Shown: positions 17,543 to 27,006, counted from the stretch's first letter. The stretch is DNA of 64,000 bases from Vagococcus lutrae (GCF_003987555.1 NZ_NGJW01000001.1:62001-126000), one strand, 5' to 3'. Notes: generated by a model from the sequence alone, not told the origin. Made by a program: numbers and translations.

Positions 17543-18490
17543 TTATTTGTCAAGATGTTCATTCTGTTCTAACACTTTTTTTATTTCATTAATATGTGTT
17601 TCATACGGCTTCAAATCCACATCTAATTTAGCTTTTCGTTCTGACATCTCTGGCAAATAGGTAGATAAAAAACAGATGAGCCATACTTCCATATTCAAAG
17701 ATTCCGGCCATGCTTTCGGATAAATAGTACTCAGATATAACCGCAGTATCTCTTGCAAGTCATGATACTGATAGTCATCGCCAATTAACTCATACAAGCA
17801 CGCTTGTAACATCTGAACGTGCTGTTGCTCTGGAAACGGGACGAGACTTGGTAAGGAAAATGTTTGACGGGTTCCATCATATAAATAGATTGACCAGTCA
17901 GCCGTTAATTTTAAGCGGACTGCTTGCTCCAAGATATAACGGCGATATATCGGTAGTGTCGTTGCTTGAGAAATCAAGTATTGACTCGTTTCTTCAAAAG
18001 CAGCTATCGGTAAGCTTTCTAGCTTTTGATAAAACAAATGACTATATAGTGAAGAAGTTGCTTGTTTTTTAAGCCACGTTTGTGTTGCTTGTATTTCGGT
18101 TTTATTAATTGTTAATAACGTTTGGTCTAATGATGCAAGTTGCTCTGTTAACTCTTTTTCTAACGATTTGGATAGACGCGCATTTCGAACTAATATATGA
18201 GCTTTCATTAGTTTTCTATTATGCACTAACACTGAAATATATTGAGCAAACCCTTCTTCCCCTTGCAAATAATCTGTTATATACTCGTTTGCAATAATTA
18301 ACGCCTCCTCAGGCTGTGCCACTTCGATATAAGCCGACACTAACAACCGATTCCGTTCCCAGTTGGCTTCTAACTCATAAGCTTTTTCCAAATGAGCAAC
18401 GGCCTCGAGATAGGCACCTGTTTCCAACTCTTTTCTGCCCATTCGTTCATAACTCGCTGCTTGATTAGGGAATGGTAAAATATCACTCAT
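17543..18490 (-). CDS. Tetratricopeptide-repeat protein of unknown role
   Basis: A 315-residue soluble protein whose first 100 residues form TPR-like helical pairs (ELETGAYLEAVAHLEKAYELE, EVAQPEEALIIANEYITDYL). The rest is helical, ending in a charged coiled segment. I do not recognise a catalytic motif. Such TPR proteins are commonly found next to tig in lactic acid bacteria. Start at 18490 has AAAGGG about nine bases upstream. It follows the RDD gene by 20 bases and likely belongs to the sppA-RDD-TPR transcript. Function unknown; protein-protein scaffolding is the usual TPR role. Confidence 0.75.
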   Translation of the reverse strand: MSDILPFPNQAASYERMGRKELETGAYLEAVAHLEKAYELEANWERNRLLVSAYIEVAQPEEALIIANEYITDYLQGEEGFAQYISVLVHNRKLMKAHILVRNARLSKSLEKELTEQLASLDQTLLTINKTEIQATQTWLKKQATSSLYSHLFYQKLESLPIAAFEETSQYLISQATTLPIYRRYILEQAVRLKLTADWSIYLYDGTRQTFSLPSLVPFPEQQHVQMLQACLYELIGDDYQYHDLQEILRLYLSTIYPKAWPESLNMEVWLICFLSTYLPEMSERKAKLDVDLKPYETHINEIKKVLEQNEHLDK

Positions 18491-18510
18491 ATTTTGCGCC
18501 CTTTCTTTTC

Positions 18511-18996
18511 TTACTGACTACACTCTGTTGCTCGTAAGACATTCACCGTCACAACACTAGTATCTGTCAACCAATCACCGACATGCTGTTTACGTTTCGT
18601 AAATATCGCTAACAAATAACCTAATAGCCAAAAACCCGACTTCATTATAAATCGACATGCCCCTTCACGAATCAAGACAGTTTGCCATGAGAGTGTTTCT
18701 TCGTTAAAGCAGATGACTTTTAAACCAAATATCATCTTTCCAAGCGTTTGACCGTTCGTCCATTTCGTCATCACTATAAAATAAAGCAAGTATATAATAA
18801 CACTACCGATTACATAACTTTTACTTAACGCTTCCAGATTAGCAACATAGCTTAGCAAAATATACGTGAGTGACTGGATGACAATCAGGTCGGTTAAAAA
18901 CGCCCACATTCTCATCCAAAAACCCGCATAAAAATAGGATGGATACTGATGCGTTTGGCCAACTTGCCCTTGCCACATCTCCTTTATTTTATTCAT
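18511..18996 (-). CDS. RDD family membrane protein
   Basis: Small integral membrane protein (161 residues) with the Arg-Asp-Asp-family layout: YFYAGFWMRMWAFLTDLIV in the first helix, a second helix pair, and the conserved GQTLGKMIFGLKVI near residue 95. Start ATG at 18996 overlaps the sppA stop, with GGAGGG ten bases upstream; a GTG at 19005 sits within the ribosome site and is rejected. Function is not established for most members; some act as ion antiporters. Coupled to sppA, suggesting a membrane-quality role by context only. Confidence 0.8.
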   Translation of the reverse strand: MNKIKEMWQGQVGQTHQYPSYFYAGFWMRMWAFLTDLIVIQSLTYILLSYVANLEALSKSYVIGSVIIYLLYFIVMTKWTNGQTLGKMIFGLKVICFNEETLSWQTVLIREGACRFIMKSGFWLLGYLLAIFTKRKQHVGDWLTDTSVVTVNVLRATECSQ

Positions 18997-20005
18997 GAAT
19001 CGCACTCCCTCCGTACCAATACATAAGCTGTGGTGTCTCTTCTGAAAGGGATGGCAAACCGAGTGGCGTTAATTTGTTTTTACTTGAAAATCCTTTTATC
19101 CAGTTATTCATGATTTTAAAAGGAAAGGCTTTTTCCCAAGCGCTCGCAGATGTTTCATACGAAATGACTGACGCACCTTTTAGCGTCTTCTCTTTTTTCA
19201 TTTCTTCTAGTGCTTCTTCTGGAAATGCCAAAGCGTCGACTAAACCATTTTCGACGGCTTGCTGTCCGTCATAAATACGGCCGTCAGCAATTTCTCTCAC
19301 TTTATCTTCCGGCATGTCACGCCCGTCTGCAACAATTTTTACAAAGCGATTATAAGAATTATCGACCATTGTTTGCAAAACTTCGCGGTCTTTATCCGTC
19401 CATGGGCGATTAGTTGACCCCATATCTTTCAAGTCGCCACTTTTTACCGTCGCATCTTTAATACCTAGCTTATCCAGTAATTCAGAAATATTCAAGTTGC
19501 TCATAATCACACCAATTGACCCTGTGATGGTTTCTTCCGTAGCAAATATCTTATCCGCACTCGCCGCCACATAGTAACCACCACTTGCTGCCATATTTTT
19601 CATTGAAACATAAAACGGTATTTTTTTATCTTGTTGAATTTGCTTAATTAAACGAGCAATCTCAGCACTTTCATAAACGCCGCCACCCGGAGAGTTTACT
19701 TCTAAAAATAAACCTTTTACATCCGGATCTTCATACGCTGTTTGCAATTGATTAAGGAAAAATTCATGATCATATCCTTCTCCTCCAAAGAGGCTACTGC
19801 TACCGCCAGACATTATTCCACCATCAATCGTTAACTTCACGATTTTTTTCGTTGGTGACCCCGGCTCAACTATCTCTTCTGTCATACCCTCTTCATTGAA
19901 AATATCTTCAAATGCGAGATTGGCTTCCTTTTTTGGAACAGTTATCGCAAAAAGCGCAATCGCTATCGCCACAATTAATGCTACCCATCTTTTCGTTGTC
20001 ATCAT
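18989..20005 (-). CDS. sppA: Signal peptide peptidase SppA (S49 family)
   Basis: Membrane-bound serine protease that degrades leftover signal peptides. An N-terminal anchor (residues 7-23) is followed by the S49 domain. The nucleophile Ser141 lies in MAASGGYYVA and the general base Lys193 in KSGDLKDMGS; their 52-residue spacing equals that of the Bacillus enzyme. Length 338 fits the Bacillus-type short SppA. Two adjacent ATGs (20005, 20002) follow AAGGAGG; either is possible. Overlaps the RDD gene by eight bases. Confidence 0.93.
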   Translation of the reverse strand: MMTTKRWVALIVAIAIALFAITVPKKEANLAFEDIFNEEGMTEEIVEPGSPTKKIVKLTIDGGIMSGGSSSLFGGEGYDHEFFLNQLQTAYEDPDVKGLFLEVNSPGGGVYESAEIARLIKQIQQDKKIPFYVSMKNMAASGGYYVAASADKIFATEETITGSIGVIMSNLNISELLDKLGIKDATVKSGDLKDMGSTNRPWTDKDREVLQTMVDNSYNRFVKIVADGRDMPEDKVREIADGRIYDGQQAVENGLVDALAFPEEALEEMKKEKTLKGASVISYETSASAWEKAFPFKIMNNWIKGFSSKNKLTPLGLPSLSEETPQLMYWYGGSAIHE

Positions 20006-20042
20006 TTACTCCTCCTTTTAATTGATTTCATTTTAACATAAA

Positions 20043-20078
20043 AAAAGTACAAGGAAGTATAATTTCCTTGTACTTTTT
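20043..20078. terminator. Terminator between ykuJ and sppA
   Basis: Palindrome AAGTACAAGGAA / TTCCTTGTACTT with A and T runs on both sides, six bases beyond the stop of the ykuJ-like gene. Confidence 0.88.
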
Positions 20079-20083
20079 TGACA

Positions 20084-20317
20084 TTAGTCTTGTAACAATT
20101 CGTAAATCTCAATGGCTACTAAATCAACATCATCAAACTGATAGACTTGTGATGAACCTGATTCGGTTAATTCAAATGTTTCACTGGTTGAATCATATGT
20201 CACCAGACATTTCTCAACGCCATCACGTTCAAAGCGGCGTACTTGTATTTCGTTGTCTGTCGCTTCCGTCATCGCTTCTAAGCGTTTAATAATCGCAACT
20301 AATTGTGAACTCTTCAT
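20084..20317 (-). CDS. ykuJ: YkuJ family (DUF1797) small protein
   Basis: A 77-residue protein with the YkuJ/DUF1797 pattern: a short helix (IIKRLEAMTE), then beta strands with VRRFERDG, TFELTES and the C-terminal DDVDLVAIEIYELLQ. Start ATG at 20317 is chosen because AAGGAGG lies nine bases upstream; an in-frame start 24 bases earlier lacks a site. A TACAAT -10 element is at 20357-20352. Function is unknown in the family. Monocistronic, ended by a strong terminator. Confidence 0.82.
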   Translation of the reverse strand: MKSSQLVAIIKRLEAMTEATDNEIQVRRFERDGVEKCLVTYDSTSETFELTESGSSQVYQFDDVDLVAIEIYELLQD

Positions 20318-20455
20318 ATTGCGAGCCTCCTTCGCTTCCACTTTCTGTTACATTGTATCAAAAAGCGAAGATAATTGCACCGATATTGATGAAAGTTTTC
20401 GATATTTTTTAAGAAAAGCAGATTATTTTAACGTTATTGACACATAGATTGCGTA

Positions 20456-22258
20456 TTAGATTGGCGCTGTCGCTTTCTTAAAATTATCTTTATTTTCAGT
20501 TTCGATATAAACAGGATGGTCTAATAAAGAAAGTGATGTCGGTAATGCTTTTTCCGTTTCAAAAATAAGTAACTCATTGTCCGTTTCTTTTAATAAGCTT
20601 GACGGAATATATAAGTAACCAACTGGCCCAACATTCCAGTAGCGACCGAGATTAAAGCCATTTAAAACAGCTATCCCTTTTCCTAGTTCGCGAATATCTA
20701 AAAAGGTGTGTGCTTGTCTGTCAACCTCCACATGATAGCGTCCAATGACTGGTAACGCCGCTGATTGAGTGTCCTTTTCAAACGTTACCTGTGAAAAATC
20801 ATCTAATGGTAATGGGTAGATTTCCCAATCCGATTCGAAATGCAAATCTAAACGTAAACCACGTGTTAAACCTTTCGACTGTTTGACACTTTGCAAATGT
20901 GGGCCATAGTTCACTCGTCCCATATTTTCAATCAAAATATCTACTTGGTTGCTACCGACTTCAAAGTTTAATTCAAATTCTTCAAGTAAGTCTTCTTGGT
21001 AAAGCGTTTTTTGCCATTGATGATTAACATAGATATGCGCACGGTCTTGCGCACCCACTAGTAAGGCATTTTGTTGCGTGTTTTTACTATATATTGTCGT
21101 ACGATATAATATATAACCATAGTGTTGGCCGAACGACTCCATCCCTTTTGGATACTTACTATATTGTCTTTCACTTAAGCATGACAAGTTATCAAACAAG
21201 CTAGTGACACCCGTCTGCTTAGCCAGTCCTTTAGTTTTTTCAACGTAGCGCGGTGTATCCACTTCACCGTAGTCTTTTAAAACTTTTTGAGCTAAGAAAT
21301 ATTTTTCAGTGGGATCTCCCCATTCTGTTAAAGGAGCATCATAATCGTAAGACGTGACTTGAGGCAAACGCTTTTCACCACGCGTTGAACAGCCATTCAT
21401 AAAGCCGAAGTTTGTGCCACCATGAAACATATAAAAGTTAAACGACCCTCTCTTAGCCATTTCAGATAGTGTCTCTGCAAATTCCTGTGGGTCACGACGA
21501 ATAATCGGTTCATTATAACGATTAAACCAACCGTCCCAAAACTCCATACACATTAACGGCATCTCGACGTCATGTTCATCAAAATAAGCTTGCATGTTAT
21601 CGAAGTTTTCTTTTGGTTTTGACCCAAAATTTCCAGTCGCTAAAATACCTTGTTCAATCATACTTCCTGCGCGCAACGTTTCATCCCAACTACCGTCAGA
21701 CGTAAATAACGGGACATCCACACCCATTTCACGCATCATCGTGACTAAGGCTGACAGGTACTCTTTATCATTGCCATAAGACCCGTATTCATTTTCGACT
21801 TGCATCATTAAAATAGGACCACCTTGCGTGACTTGAAGTGGTGTCAACCGACTTAAAACTTCACGATAAAAAGGACGGACTTTTTCTAAAAATAACGAAT
21901 CGCTTGAACGATAAATCATTTCCGGATAGTTTAACAACCATCCTGGCAATCCGCCAAATTCCCACTCAGCACATACAAATGGCGAAGGACGGACTATTAC
22001 ATGTAATCCTAAATCTTCTGCTTGCTTAATGAAAGCGACGATATCGTAGCGTCCTGAAAAATCAAACACGCTTTCGTGTGGTTCGTGAATATTCCAAGGT
22101 ATATAGGTTTCAACCGTATTACACCCCATCGCTTTTAAATTATAAAGCGTATGCTCCCAGTGAGCAGGTAAAATCCTAAAATAATGGACGGCACCAGATT
22201 TTATCTGAAACGGTTGTCCGTCTAATAAAAACTCTTTTGTTACATCAAAAGTCGTCAT
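20456..22258 (-). CDS. bgaC: Beta-galactosidase, GH35, BgaC type
   Basis: Glycoside hydrolase of family 35 removing terminal beta-galactose. The 600-residue product opens with the family block AVHYFRILPAHWEHTLYNLKAMG. The acid/base Glu157 lies in QVENEYGSYG and the nucleophile Glu239 in MCMEFWDGWF, matching GLB1/BgaC signatures. The C-terminal part holds the beta-rich domains of the family (GFNLGRYWNVGP). There is no signal peptide, so it is predicted cytoplasmic and to act after PTS uptake. Pneumococcal BgaC, encoded beside a man-family PTS and agaS in the same way, prefers Gal-beta-1,3-GlcNAc/GalNAc linkages; by context the substrate here is galacto-N-biose-like. It follows EIIA by 17 bases. 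Confidence 0.92.
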   Translation of the reverse strand: MTTFDVTKEFLLDGQPFQIKSGAVHYFRILPAHWEHTLYNLKAMGCNTVETYIPWNIHEPHESVFDFSGRYDIVAFIKQAEDLGLHVIVRPSPFVCAEWEFGGLPGWLLNYPEMIYRSSDSLFLEKVRPFYREVLSRLTPLQVTQGGPILMMQVENEYGSYGNDKEYLSALVTMMREMGVDVPLFTSDGSWDETLRAGSMIEQGILATGNFGSKPKENFDNMQAYFDEHDVEMPLMCMEFWDGWFNRYNEPIIRRDPQEFAETLSEMAKRGSFNFYMFHGGTNFGFMNGCSTRGEKRLPQVTSYDYDAPLTEWGDPTEKYFLAQKVLKDYGEVDTPRYVEKTKGLAKQTGVTSLFDNLSCLSERQYSKYPKGMESFGQHYGYILYRTTIYSKNTQQNALLVGAQDRAHIYVNHQWQKTLYQEDLLEEFELNFEVGSNQVDILIENMGRVNYGPHLQSVKQSKGLTRGLRLDLHFESDWEIYPLPLDDFSQVTFEKDTQSAALPVIGRYHVEVDRQAHTFLDIRELGKGIAVLNGFNLGRYWNVGPVGYLYIPSSLLKETDNELLIFETEKALPTSLSLLDHPVYIETENKDNFKKATAPI

Positions 22259-22275
22259 ATTCCTACCCTTTCTAA

Positions 22276-22665
22276 TTATAATTTAGGTAACAAGTCGTTA
22301 ACAAACTTAATCCCGTCTTGAGCATCAGTCACACCATTAAAGTCCTGACCAGTTAGTTGAGCATTTAAGAAACTAATAACCATTGGCATATTCATCCCTG
22401 AATATAACGATAACGATTCACCCGTCATGACTAATTTTGATAATTGATTACAAGGAGTTCCACCAAATAAATCGGCAAATGCGACTAACTCTTCTTCTGG
22501 ATGCGCGTTTTTGATTACCTCAAATTTCGCTAAAAATTCTGCTTCGCCTTCCTCTTCTAAAAACGGTAGCGTCACAATTTTTTCTTGTGGTCCAAATATC
22601 ATCTCAACACTTTCTTTTAACGCTTCACAAAAGCGACCGTGACTACTTAAAATTAAAACACTCAT
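22276..22665 (-). CDS. PTS system mannose-family EIIA component
   Basis: Cytoplasmic phosphocarrier of a man-family PTS. The 129-residue product begins MSVLILSSHGRF; His9 is the site phosphorylated by HPr. LFGGTPCNQL near residue 68 is the family's second signature. It is encoded after IID and before bgaC, giving a complete IIB-IIC-IID-IIA transporter as four separate proteins. The predicted cargo is galacto-N-biose, GalNAc or galactosamine, inferred from neighbours. Confidence 0.92.
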   Translation of the reverse strand: MSVLILSSHGRFCEALKESVEMIFGPQEKIVTLPFLEEEGEAEFLAKFEVIKNAHPEEELVAFADLFGGTPCNQLSKLVMTGESLSLYSGMNMPMVISFLNAQLTGQDFNGVTDAQDGIKFVNDLLPKL

Positions 22666-22699
22666 TCTATAACCTCTTCTTTCTAAATTTTAATTAGAA

Positions 22700-22724
22700 A
22701 GAGGCCACCATAAAGGAAGCCTCT
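22700..22724 (-). terminator. Weak hairpin between IID and IIA genes
   Basis: AGAGGC / GCCTCT stem with a 13-base loop followed by UUUCUAAUU on the minus strand. Too short to be a full terminator; may lower expression of IIA and bgaC relative to the upstream PTS genes. Confidence 0.3.
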
Positions 22725-22742
22725 GTTCATTTGTCATGCTAA

Positions 22743-23570
22743 CTAGATTTTTGCAATCACACCTAATGCAGAAAGCGCTACTGATACGATTAGTACAATA
22801 AAGATTGCCTTTGTGGCAGTCATTTTCTTACGACCTAATAACCAGTAGACACTTCCCACTAAAGCAGCAGGAACGATTCTTGGTAAGACCATGTCAATTT
22901 TCTCTTGAATATCAACTGTTAATTCACCAATTTGTGGTGCAAAACCAATTTTAATGTTAATCATTGTTGCAATTAAAGCCCCAACCATGAATACCCCTAA
23001 TAACGTAGCAGCATCCGTTAATGCTGATAGTTTACTTTGCATTCTTGTTACAAGGGTAACCCCTTCTTTATAAGCAAACTCTAGTTGACGCCAACGGAAA
23101 TACATAATCCCAATATTGACGGCAATCCAGATGAAAATCCCTGTCGGGTTACCATTTACTGCCATATTGGCAGCGATAGCACCAAATATCGCTGGAATTA
23201 ACGCTGCAAAAATAGAGTCTCCAATAGCCGCAAATGATCCCATTAAACCGACTTTAATTCCGGCAACTGTTTCTTTTGCTTCGATACCTTCTTGCTCTTC
23301 AATCGCTAAGTTAGTTCCCGTAATAATCGTGTTGAAAAAGTTACTCGTATTAAAGAATTGCGTATGGTTTTTCATCGCTTCTTTTAAGTCATCTGTGTCA
23401 TCCCCGTAAATTTTACGTAATTGTGGTAACACGGTGTATAAGTAACTCGTATTTTGCATACGTTCATAGTTCCAACCCAATTGAAATGTAAATAAGTTAC
23501 GACGATTAATTTGATTGAAATCTTTCTTAGTTAATTTATAGTTTGGTGAGTTTGTTTTAGAGTTCGTCAT
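22743..23570 (-). CDS. PTS system mannose-family EIID component
   Basis: Membrane subunit, 275 residues, with family segments RNLFTFQLGWNYERMQ near the N-terminus, FFNTIITGTNLAIEEQEG, and GLMGSFAAIGDSIFAALIPAI, plus hydrophobic C-terminal helices. ATG at 23570 with AAGGAG nine bases upstream is chosen; it overlaps the IIC gene end by 14 bases. An upstream in-frame start would extend 17 codons into IIC and lacks a ribosome site. Confidence 0.92.
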   Translation of the reverse strand: MTNSKTNSPNYKLTKKDFNQINRRNLFTFQLGWNYERMQNTSYLYTVLPQLRKIYGDDTDDLKEAMKNHTQFFNTSNFFNTIITGTNLAIEEQEGIEAKETVAGIKVGLMGSFAAIGDSIFAALIPAIFGAIAANMAVNGNPTGIFIWIAVNIGIMYFRWRQLEFAYKEGVTLVTRMQSKLSALTDAATLLGVFMVGALIATMINIKIGFAPQIGELTVDIQEKIDMVLPRIVPAALVGSVYWLLGRKKMTATKAIFIVLIVSVALSALGVIAKI

Positions 23571-24465
23571 CGAGTATTTCTCCTTCCACTGTTTCTTCCA
23601 CAACCGCTGCTTTTGGTGCACCCTCTGTCACCGCTTGTTTTGAACGGTTCATGCTACGTTTATATTCTACCGCAGCAATTGAGAATCCAATTAACGCAAC
23701 ACCTAACATTGGTAAACCTGAGAAGCTACGAGTAAATTCTTCTGTCAATCCAGCGACAGCACCACCAATTGCTCCAACATCTCCGTATAGAGTCGCTAAC
23801 ATCGCAGTAATAACAAACCCTAAAATTAGGTATGGGAAGTGTTCTTTCACTGGTAAGTAGCGTAAAAGAATCGCGAAACCGACTGCCGGTAATACTGCTC
23901 CAGCTGTTTCTAAACCAGTAGCTAACCAACTTAAATCATTGTTCATATAGTCCACGACAGAGTTTACTAACCCACCACCGAAAGCTAGCGCAAGGAAAAC
24001 AGGTAATGCACGAGATAATGCCCAAGGTATTGCTCCTAATAAATAATTGCGTTCAATAGCACGATAGTTATGATCTTCAATATGTTTATCAATTCTATGT
24101 GCAAAAAATGTGTTAGTAAAACGTGCTAAAATATCCGTTTGAATCATTAGTGCAGCAACAGGTACCGCAATAGATGAAATCGCCAATTCACGACTCATAC
24201 CTAAACCGATTGAAAAAGCAGTTGCTAAGACGGTTCCTGAGTTCGCATCAATACGAGAAGATCCACCAAATGTTCCGACTCCTAAAATCGTTAACTGCAT
24301 GGCTCCACCAATCATTAAACCAGTCGTCACATCGCCCATTACAAGTCCAGCTATAAATCCAGCAAAAACAGGTGAACCCGCACTTGAGTTAATGGTTAAC
24401 TCATCTAGGATTTGATATCCTGCATACAACGTCAGTAATACTATTTGCCACCATTCGATTCCCAT
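23557..24465 (-). CDS. PTS system mannose-family EIIC component
   Basis: Sugar-translocating membrane subunit, 302 residues with multiple hydrophobic helices. Family motifs include AGFIAGLVMGDVTTGLMIGG near residues 34-53 and IDANSGTVLATAFSI. The hydrophilic C-terminal tail is Glu-rich. It starts 16 bases after IIB and its end overlaps the IID start. Confidence 0.92.
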   Translation of the reverse strand: MGIEWWQIVLLTLYAGYQILDELTINSSAGSPVFAGFIAGLVMGDVTTGLMIGGAMQLTILGVGTFGGSSRIDANSGTVLATAFSIGLGMSRELAISSIAVPVAALMIQTDILARFTNTFFAHRIDKHIEDHNYRAIERNYLLGAIPWALSRALPVFLALAFGGGLVNSVVDYMNNDLSWLATGLETAGAVLPAVGFAILLRYLPVKEHFPYLILGFVITAMLATLYGDVGAIGGAVAGLTEEFTRSFSGLPMLGVALIGFSIAAVEYKRSMNRSKQAVTEGAPKAAVVEETVEGEILDDEL

Positions 24466-24481
24466 TTTATTCCCTCATTTC

Positions 24482-24964
24482 TTATATTTTTTTCAATAAT
24501 TCCATAAAATCAGATGATTTTTCGCCTGGAACCATTTGATGTACTAACTTAACACCATGCTTATCTAACGCTTTAAATACTTCGACATCAGCCGGTGTAA
24601 CATTGACCGATTTTGTGACAGATTTCGTTTCGCTTGTTTGTGACATGTTCCCCACATTAATTTCTTCAATTGGAACGCCGCGTTCAACTAATGCTAGTAG
24701 TGGCTGTGGACTTTTTACGACAATAAATACTTTTTGAGAGTCATAGCGCCCGTCTAAAATGTTTTTAGCTGCTTTCTCAATAGGTAACACACTTAGCTTT
24801 GTCGCAGCTGGACACGCCATTCTTAACCCTGACTTTTCAATATCATTTGTTGCCACTTGGTCGTCTACGACCATGATTCGTGTCGCTCCCAACGAAGGTG
24901 TCCATAAGTTTGCTACTTGACCGTGAATAAGACGGCCGTCGATTCTTACTGCTCTGATTGTCAT
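24482..24964 (-). CDS. PTS system mannose-family EIIB component
   Basis: Cytoplasmic phosphocarrier of 160 residues. The phosphorylated His14 lies in VRIDGRLIHGQV, and MVVDDQVATND follows, as in man/sor-family EIIB. ATG at 24964 has AAAGGGAG eight bases upstream. This gene heads the transporter part of the operon and is preceded by a strong hairpin and a cre-like site, so it may have its own regulation apart from lacC, lacD and agaS. Confidence 0.92.
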   Translation of the reverse strand: MTIRAVRIDGRLIHGQVANLWTPSLGATRIMVVDDQVATNDIEKSGLRMACPAATKLSVLPIEKAAKNILDGRYDSQKVFIVVKSPQPLLALVERGVPIEEINVGNMSQTSETKSVTKSVNVTPADVEVFKALDKHGVKLVHQMVPGEKSSDFMELLKKI

Positions 24965-24992
24965 ACGATCTCTCCCTTTCCATCCTTTTGAT

Positions 24993-25006
24993 TTCAAACG
25001 CTTTCA
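24993..25006. promoter_or_regulatory. Candidate CcpA site (cre) before the EIIB gene
   Basis: TTCAAACGCTTTCA fits the cre consensus TGNNARCGNTWWCA with one mismatch, 29 bases before the EIIB start. It would bring catabolite repression to the PTS-bgaC part of the operon. Confidence 0.5.
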
Positions 25007-25011
25007 ATTTT

Positions 25012-25047
25012 GATAAGATAAAAAGAGCGCACTCTTTTTATCTTATC
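25012..25047. other. Perfect 16-bp stem-loop between lacC and EIIB genes
   Basis: GATAAGATAAAAAGAG pairs with CTCTTTTTATCTTATC around a four-base loop, eight bases after the lacC stop. AT-rich and without a following U run on the minus strand, so it is not a clear terminator; it may act as an mRNA stabiliser, processing site or weak attenuator. Confidence 0.6.
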
Positions 25048-25054
25048 TATATGG

Positions 25055-25984
25055 TTATTGATGCACCTTAACTTCTGACATCATTTGTGTCATTTTCGAT
25101 GCCTCAATCATGCCCGTTGCTTGTTGTTGAGCATTTAACATACCCGCTGCCATAGCTCGCTTTAAAATAACTTCTGGTTGCTCTTTTCGAGATAATCCCA
25201 CTGCTAATCCAGCAAGTGTCGCATCTCCTGAACCAACCGGACTGACCACGTCTATTTTAGGAATCGTCACACGGTAAAATGAATCATGCCATTTCACAAA
25301 AGCGCCATCTGCTCCTAATGAGACAACAATAATATCCACTCCTTTGAATAAAGGTTGCTGTAAATACTCAGCGAGGTTATCCGCTATCTGCTGCTCGTCC
25401 GTTTGTAATAGGCTTGCTAATTCCGATAAGTTAGGTTTAATCACTGTCGGTTTAGGTTCTCTTGATAAAGCTTGCTCTAACGCTGTTCCCGATGTATCAA
25501 GTAAAACGGGAATATGATGCTGAGTCGCTTTAGCAATCAAACGCGTGTAAAACGCTGATGGGACCCCAGCCGGCAAACTTCCCGATATCGTGACCACATC
25601 TGAATCTGGAAGTAATGTTTCAAATTCCGTGATAAACGCTTCTACTTCCTCTTCACTAATAGAAGGCCCCGACTCTAAAATCTCTGTTTGATTTCCTTCA
25701 TGGATAATGGCAATACAATTACGCGTTTTACCATTAATCATTGAAAAGTGATGTTGAATACCTTGTTCGGTTAGTTGATGTTTAACAAACTCTCCTAATT
25801 CTCCACCGACTAGACCGGTTGCGGTAACAGCTTCTCCCTGTTGATAAGCAACACGACTCACATTAAGTCCTTTGCCTCCCGCTGTTTTCTTAATCGTTTG
25901 AACACGATTCACATCATCTAGTACCAGTTCATCTAGTTGATACATGATATCAACAGATGGATTCATCGTCACAGTTAAAATCAT
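25055..25984 (-). CDS. lacC: Tagatose-6-phosphate kinase / 1-phosphofructokinase family (PfkB)
   Basis: PfkB-family sugar-phosphate kinase, 309 residues. N-terminal MILTVTMNPSVDIMYQLDEL and TAGGKGLNVSRV bind the sugar phosphate; the C-terminal ATP/anion-hole motif is SPVGSGDATLAGLAVGL. In this locus it should phosphorylate tagatose-6-phosphate made by AgaS, giving tagatose-1,6-bisphosphate for the adjacent aldolase. FruK/LacC members are hard to separate by sequence; the neighbour lacD decides. Follows lacD by 14 bases. Confidence 0.88.
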   Translation of the reverse strand: MILTVTMNPSVDIMYQLDELVLDDVNRVQTIKKTAGGKGLNVSRVAYQQGEAVTATGLVGGELGEFVKHQLTEQGIQHHFSMINGKTRNCIAIIHEGNQTEILESGPSISEEEVEAFITEFETLLPDSDVVTISGSLPAGVPSAFYTRLIAKATQHHIPVLLDTSGTALEQALSREPKPTVIKPNLSELASLLQTDEQQIADNLAEYLQQPLFKGVDIIVVSLGADGAFVKWHDSFYRVTIPKIDVVSPVGSGDATLAGLAVGLSRKEQPEVILKRAMAAGMLNAQQQATGMIEASKMTQMMSEVKVHQ

Positions 25985-25998
25985 ACCTTTTTCCTTTC

Positions 25999-26991
25999 CT
26001 ATTGACTCAATTTTTCAGTCCAAGGTTGCGCTGTTCGATTAATGACTTCATTTAATTCCTCAATGTTTTGACGCCCTTGCGTACGCAGCCATTCACGTGC
26101 TTTCTCTTCACCGTGTTCGACAAAAACAGGAACGCCACCTTTCCAAGTAGCTCGGCCACATAATACACCATTAAATTTCGCACCTGATTCATACGCAAAT
26201 TCAATTGTATCTTGGAAAAGCTGGGCACTTACACCAGCACTCAAGAAAATATAAGGTAAGTGAGTCGCATCGCTCTGATCCTTAAAGAGCTGCAAAGCTT
26301 CTTCTTTTGTGTGTAAGATGTCGCTGTCATTTTCAGCAAAGCCTTCAACAAATCGCATATTTACAGGAACTTCCATTTTCAATACATCAACATGGTATTG
26401 AGGTTTTGAAAATTCTTTCATCATTTCTATAACTTTTCTCGGTTTTACTTTTGCAAATTCCGCACTACTGTTATCAGCAATTTTCGCGTCATAAGATAAT
26501 AACTCTAAATAAAATGGAATATCTTCTGCAACACATTCCGAACCAATTCGCTCAACAAAAGCATGTTTGCGTTCATTTACCTCATCGCCCTCGTCGATAT
26601 CATAGTAAAGGAGGAATTTAACGCCGTCTGCTCCCTCATGACGAATACGGAAAGCCGACATATCATGAATTAAGTCTGGGAAACGTCCTGGTTCTGTTGC
26701 ATCGTAACCTGTTTGTTCATAAGCTAATAACAAACCAGCTTCTTCATCTCTTACTTTAGCAGCTGGCAAACCGTACTCAGGGTCCAACAATATCGAAGAA
26801 GAATAAGGTGTTAATTCTTCAGAAACTAATTCTTTAAACGAAACAATCGTTTGCTCGACATCGCCTGAAAAATCATCGGCCTTTAACATTTTTTTCAGTG
26901 CACCCCGTTGGTCAATCGCCAAAGCGGCAATAATATGATCTTTCGTAGATAGTCGTTCCATTGCTTGATACTTGTTTTTTGATATTTTCAT
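25999..26991 (-). CDS. lacD: Tagatose-1,6-bisphosphate aldolase
   Basis: Class I aldolase splitting tagatose-1,6-bisphosphate to dihydroxyacetone phosphate and glyceraldehyde-3-phosphate. The 330-residue product has [14 protein letters not shown] at 23-36, the Schiff-base lysine in [11 protein letters not shown] near 205, and [12 protein letters not shown] and [11 protein letters not shown] motifs typical of LacD. It lies between agaS and lacC, so the locus holds a complete tagatose-phosphate pathway. Confidence 0.94.
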   Translation of the reverse strand: MKISKNKYQAMERLSTKDHIIAALAIDQRGALKKMLKADDFSGDVEQTIVSFKELVSEELTPYSSSILLDPEYGLPAAKVRDEEAGLLLAYEQTGYDATEPGRFPDLIHDMSAFRIRHEGADGVKFLLYYDIDEGDEVNERKHAFVERIGSECVAEDIPFYLELLSYDAKIADNSSAEFAKVKPRKVIEMMKEFSKPQYHVDVLKMEVPVNMRFVEGFAENDSDILHTKEEALQLFKDQSDATHLPYIFLSAGVSAQLFQDTIEFAYESGAKFNGVLCGRATWKGGVPVFVEHGEEKAREWLRTQGRQNIEELNEVINRTAQPWTEKLSQ

Positions 26992-27006
26992 AATGAACTC
27001 CTTTTT

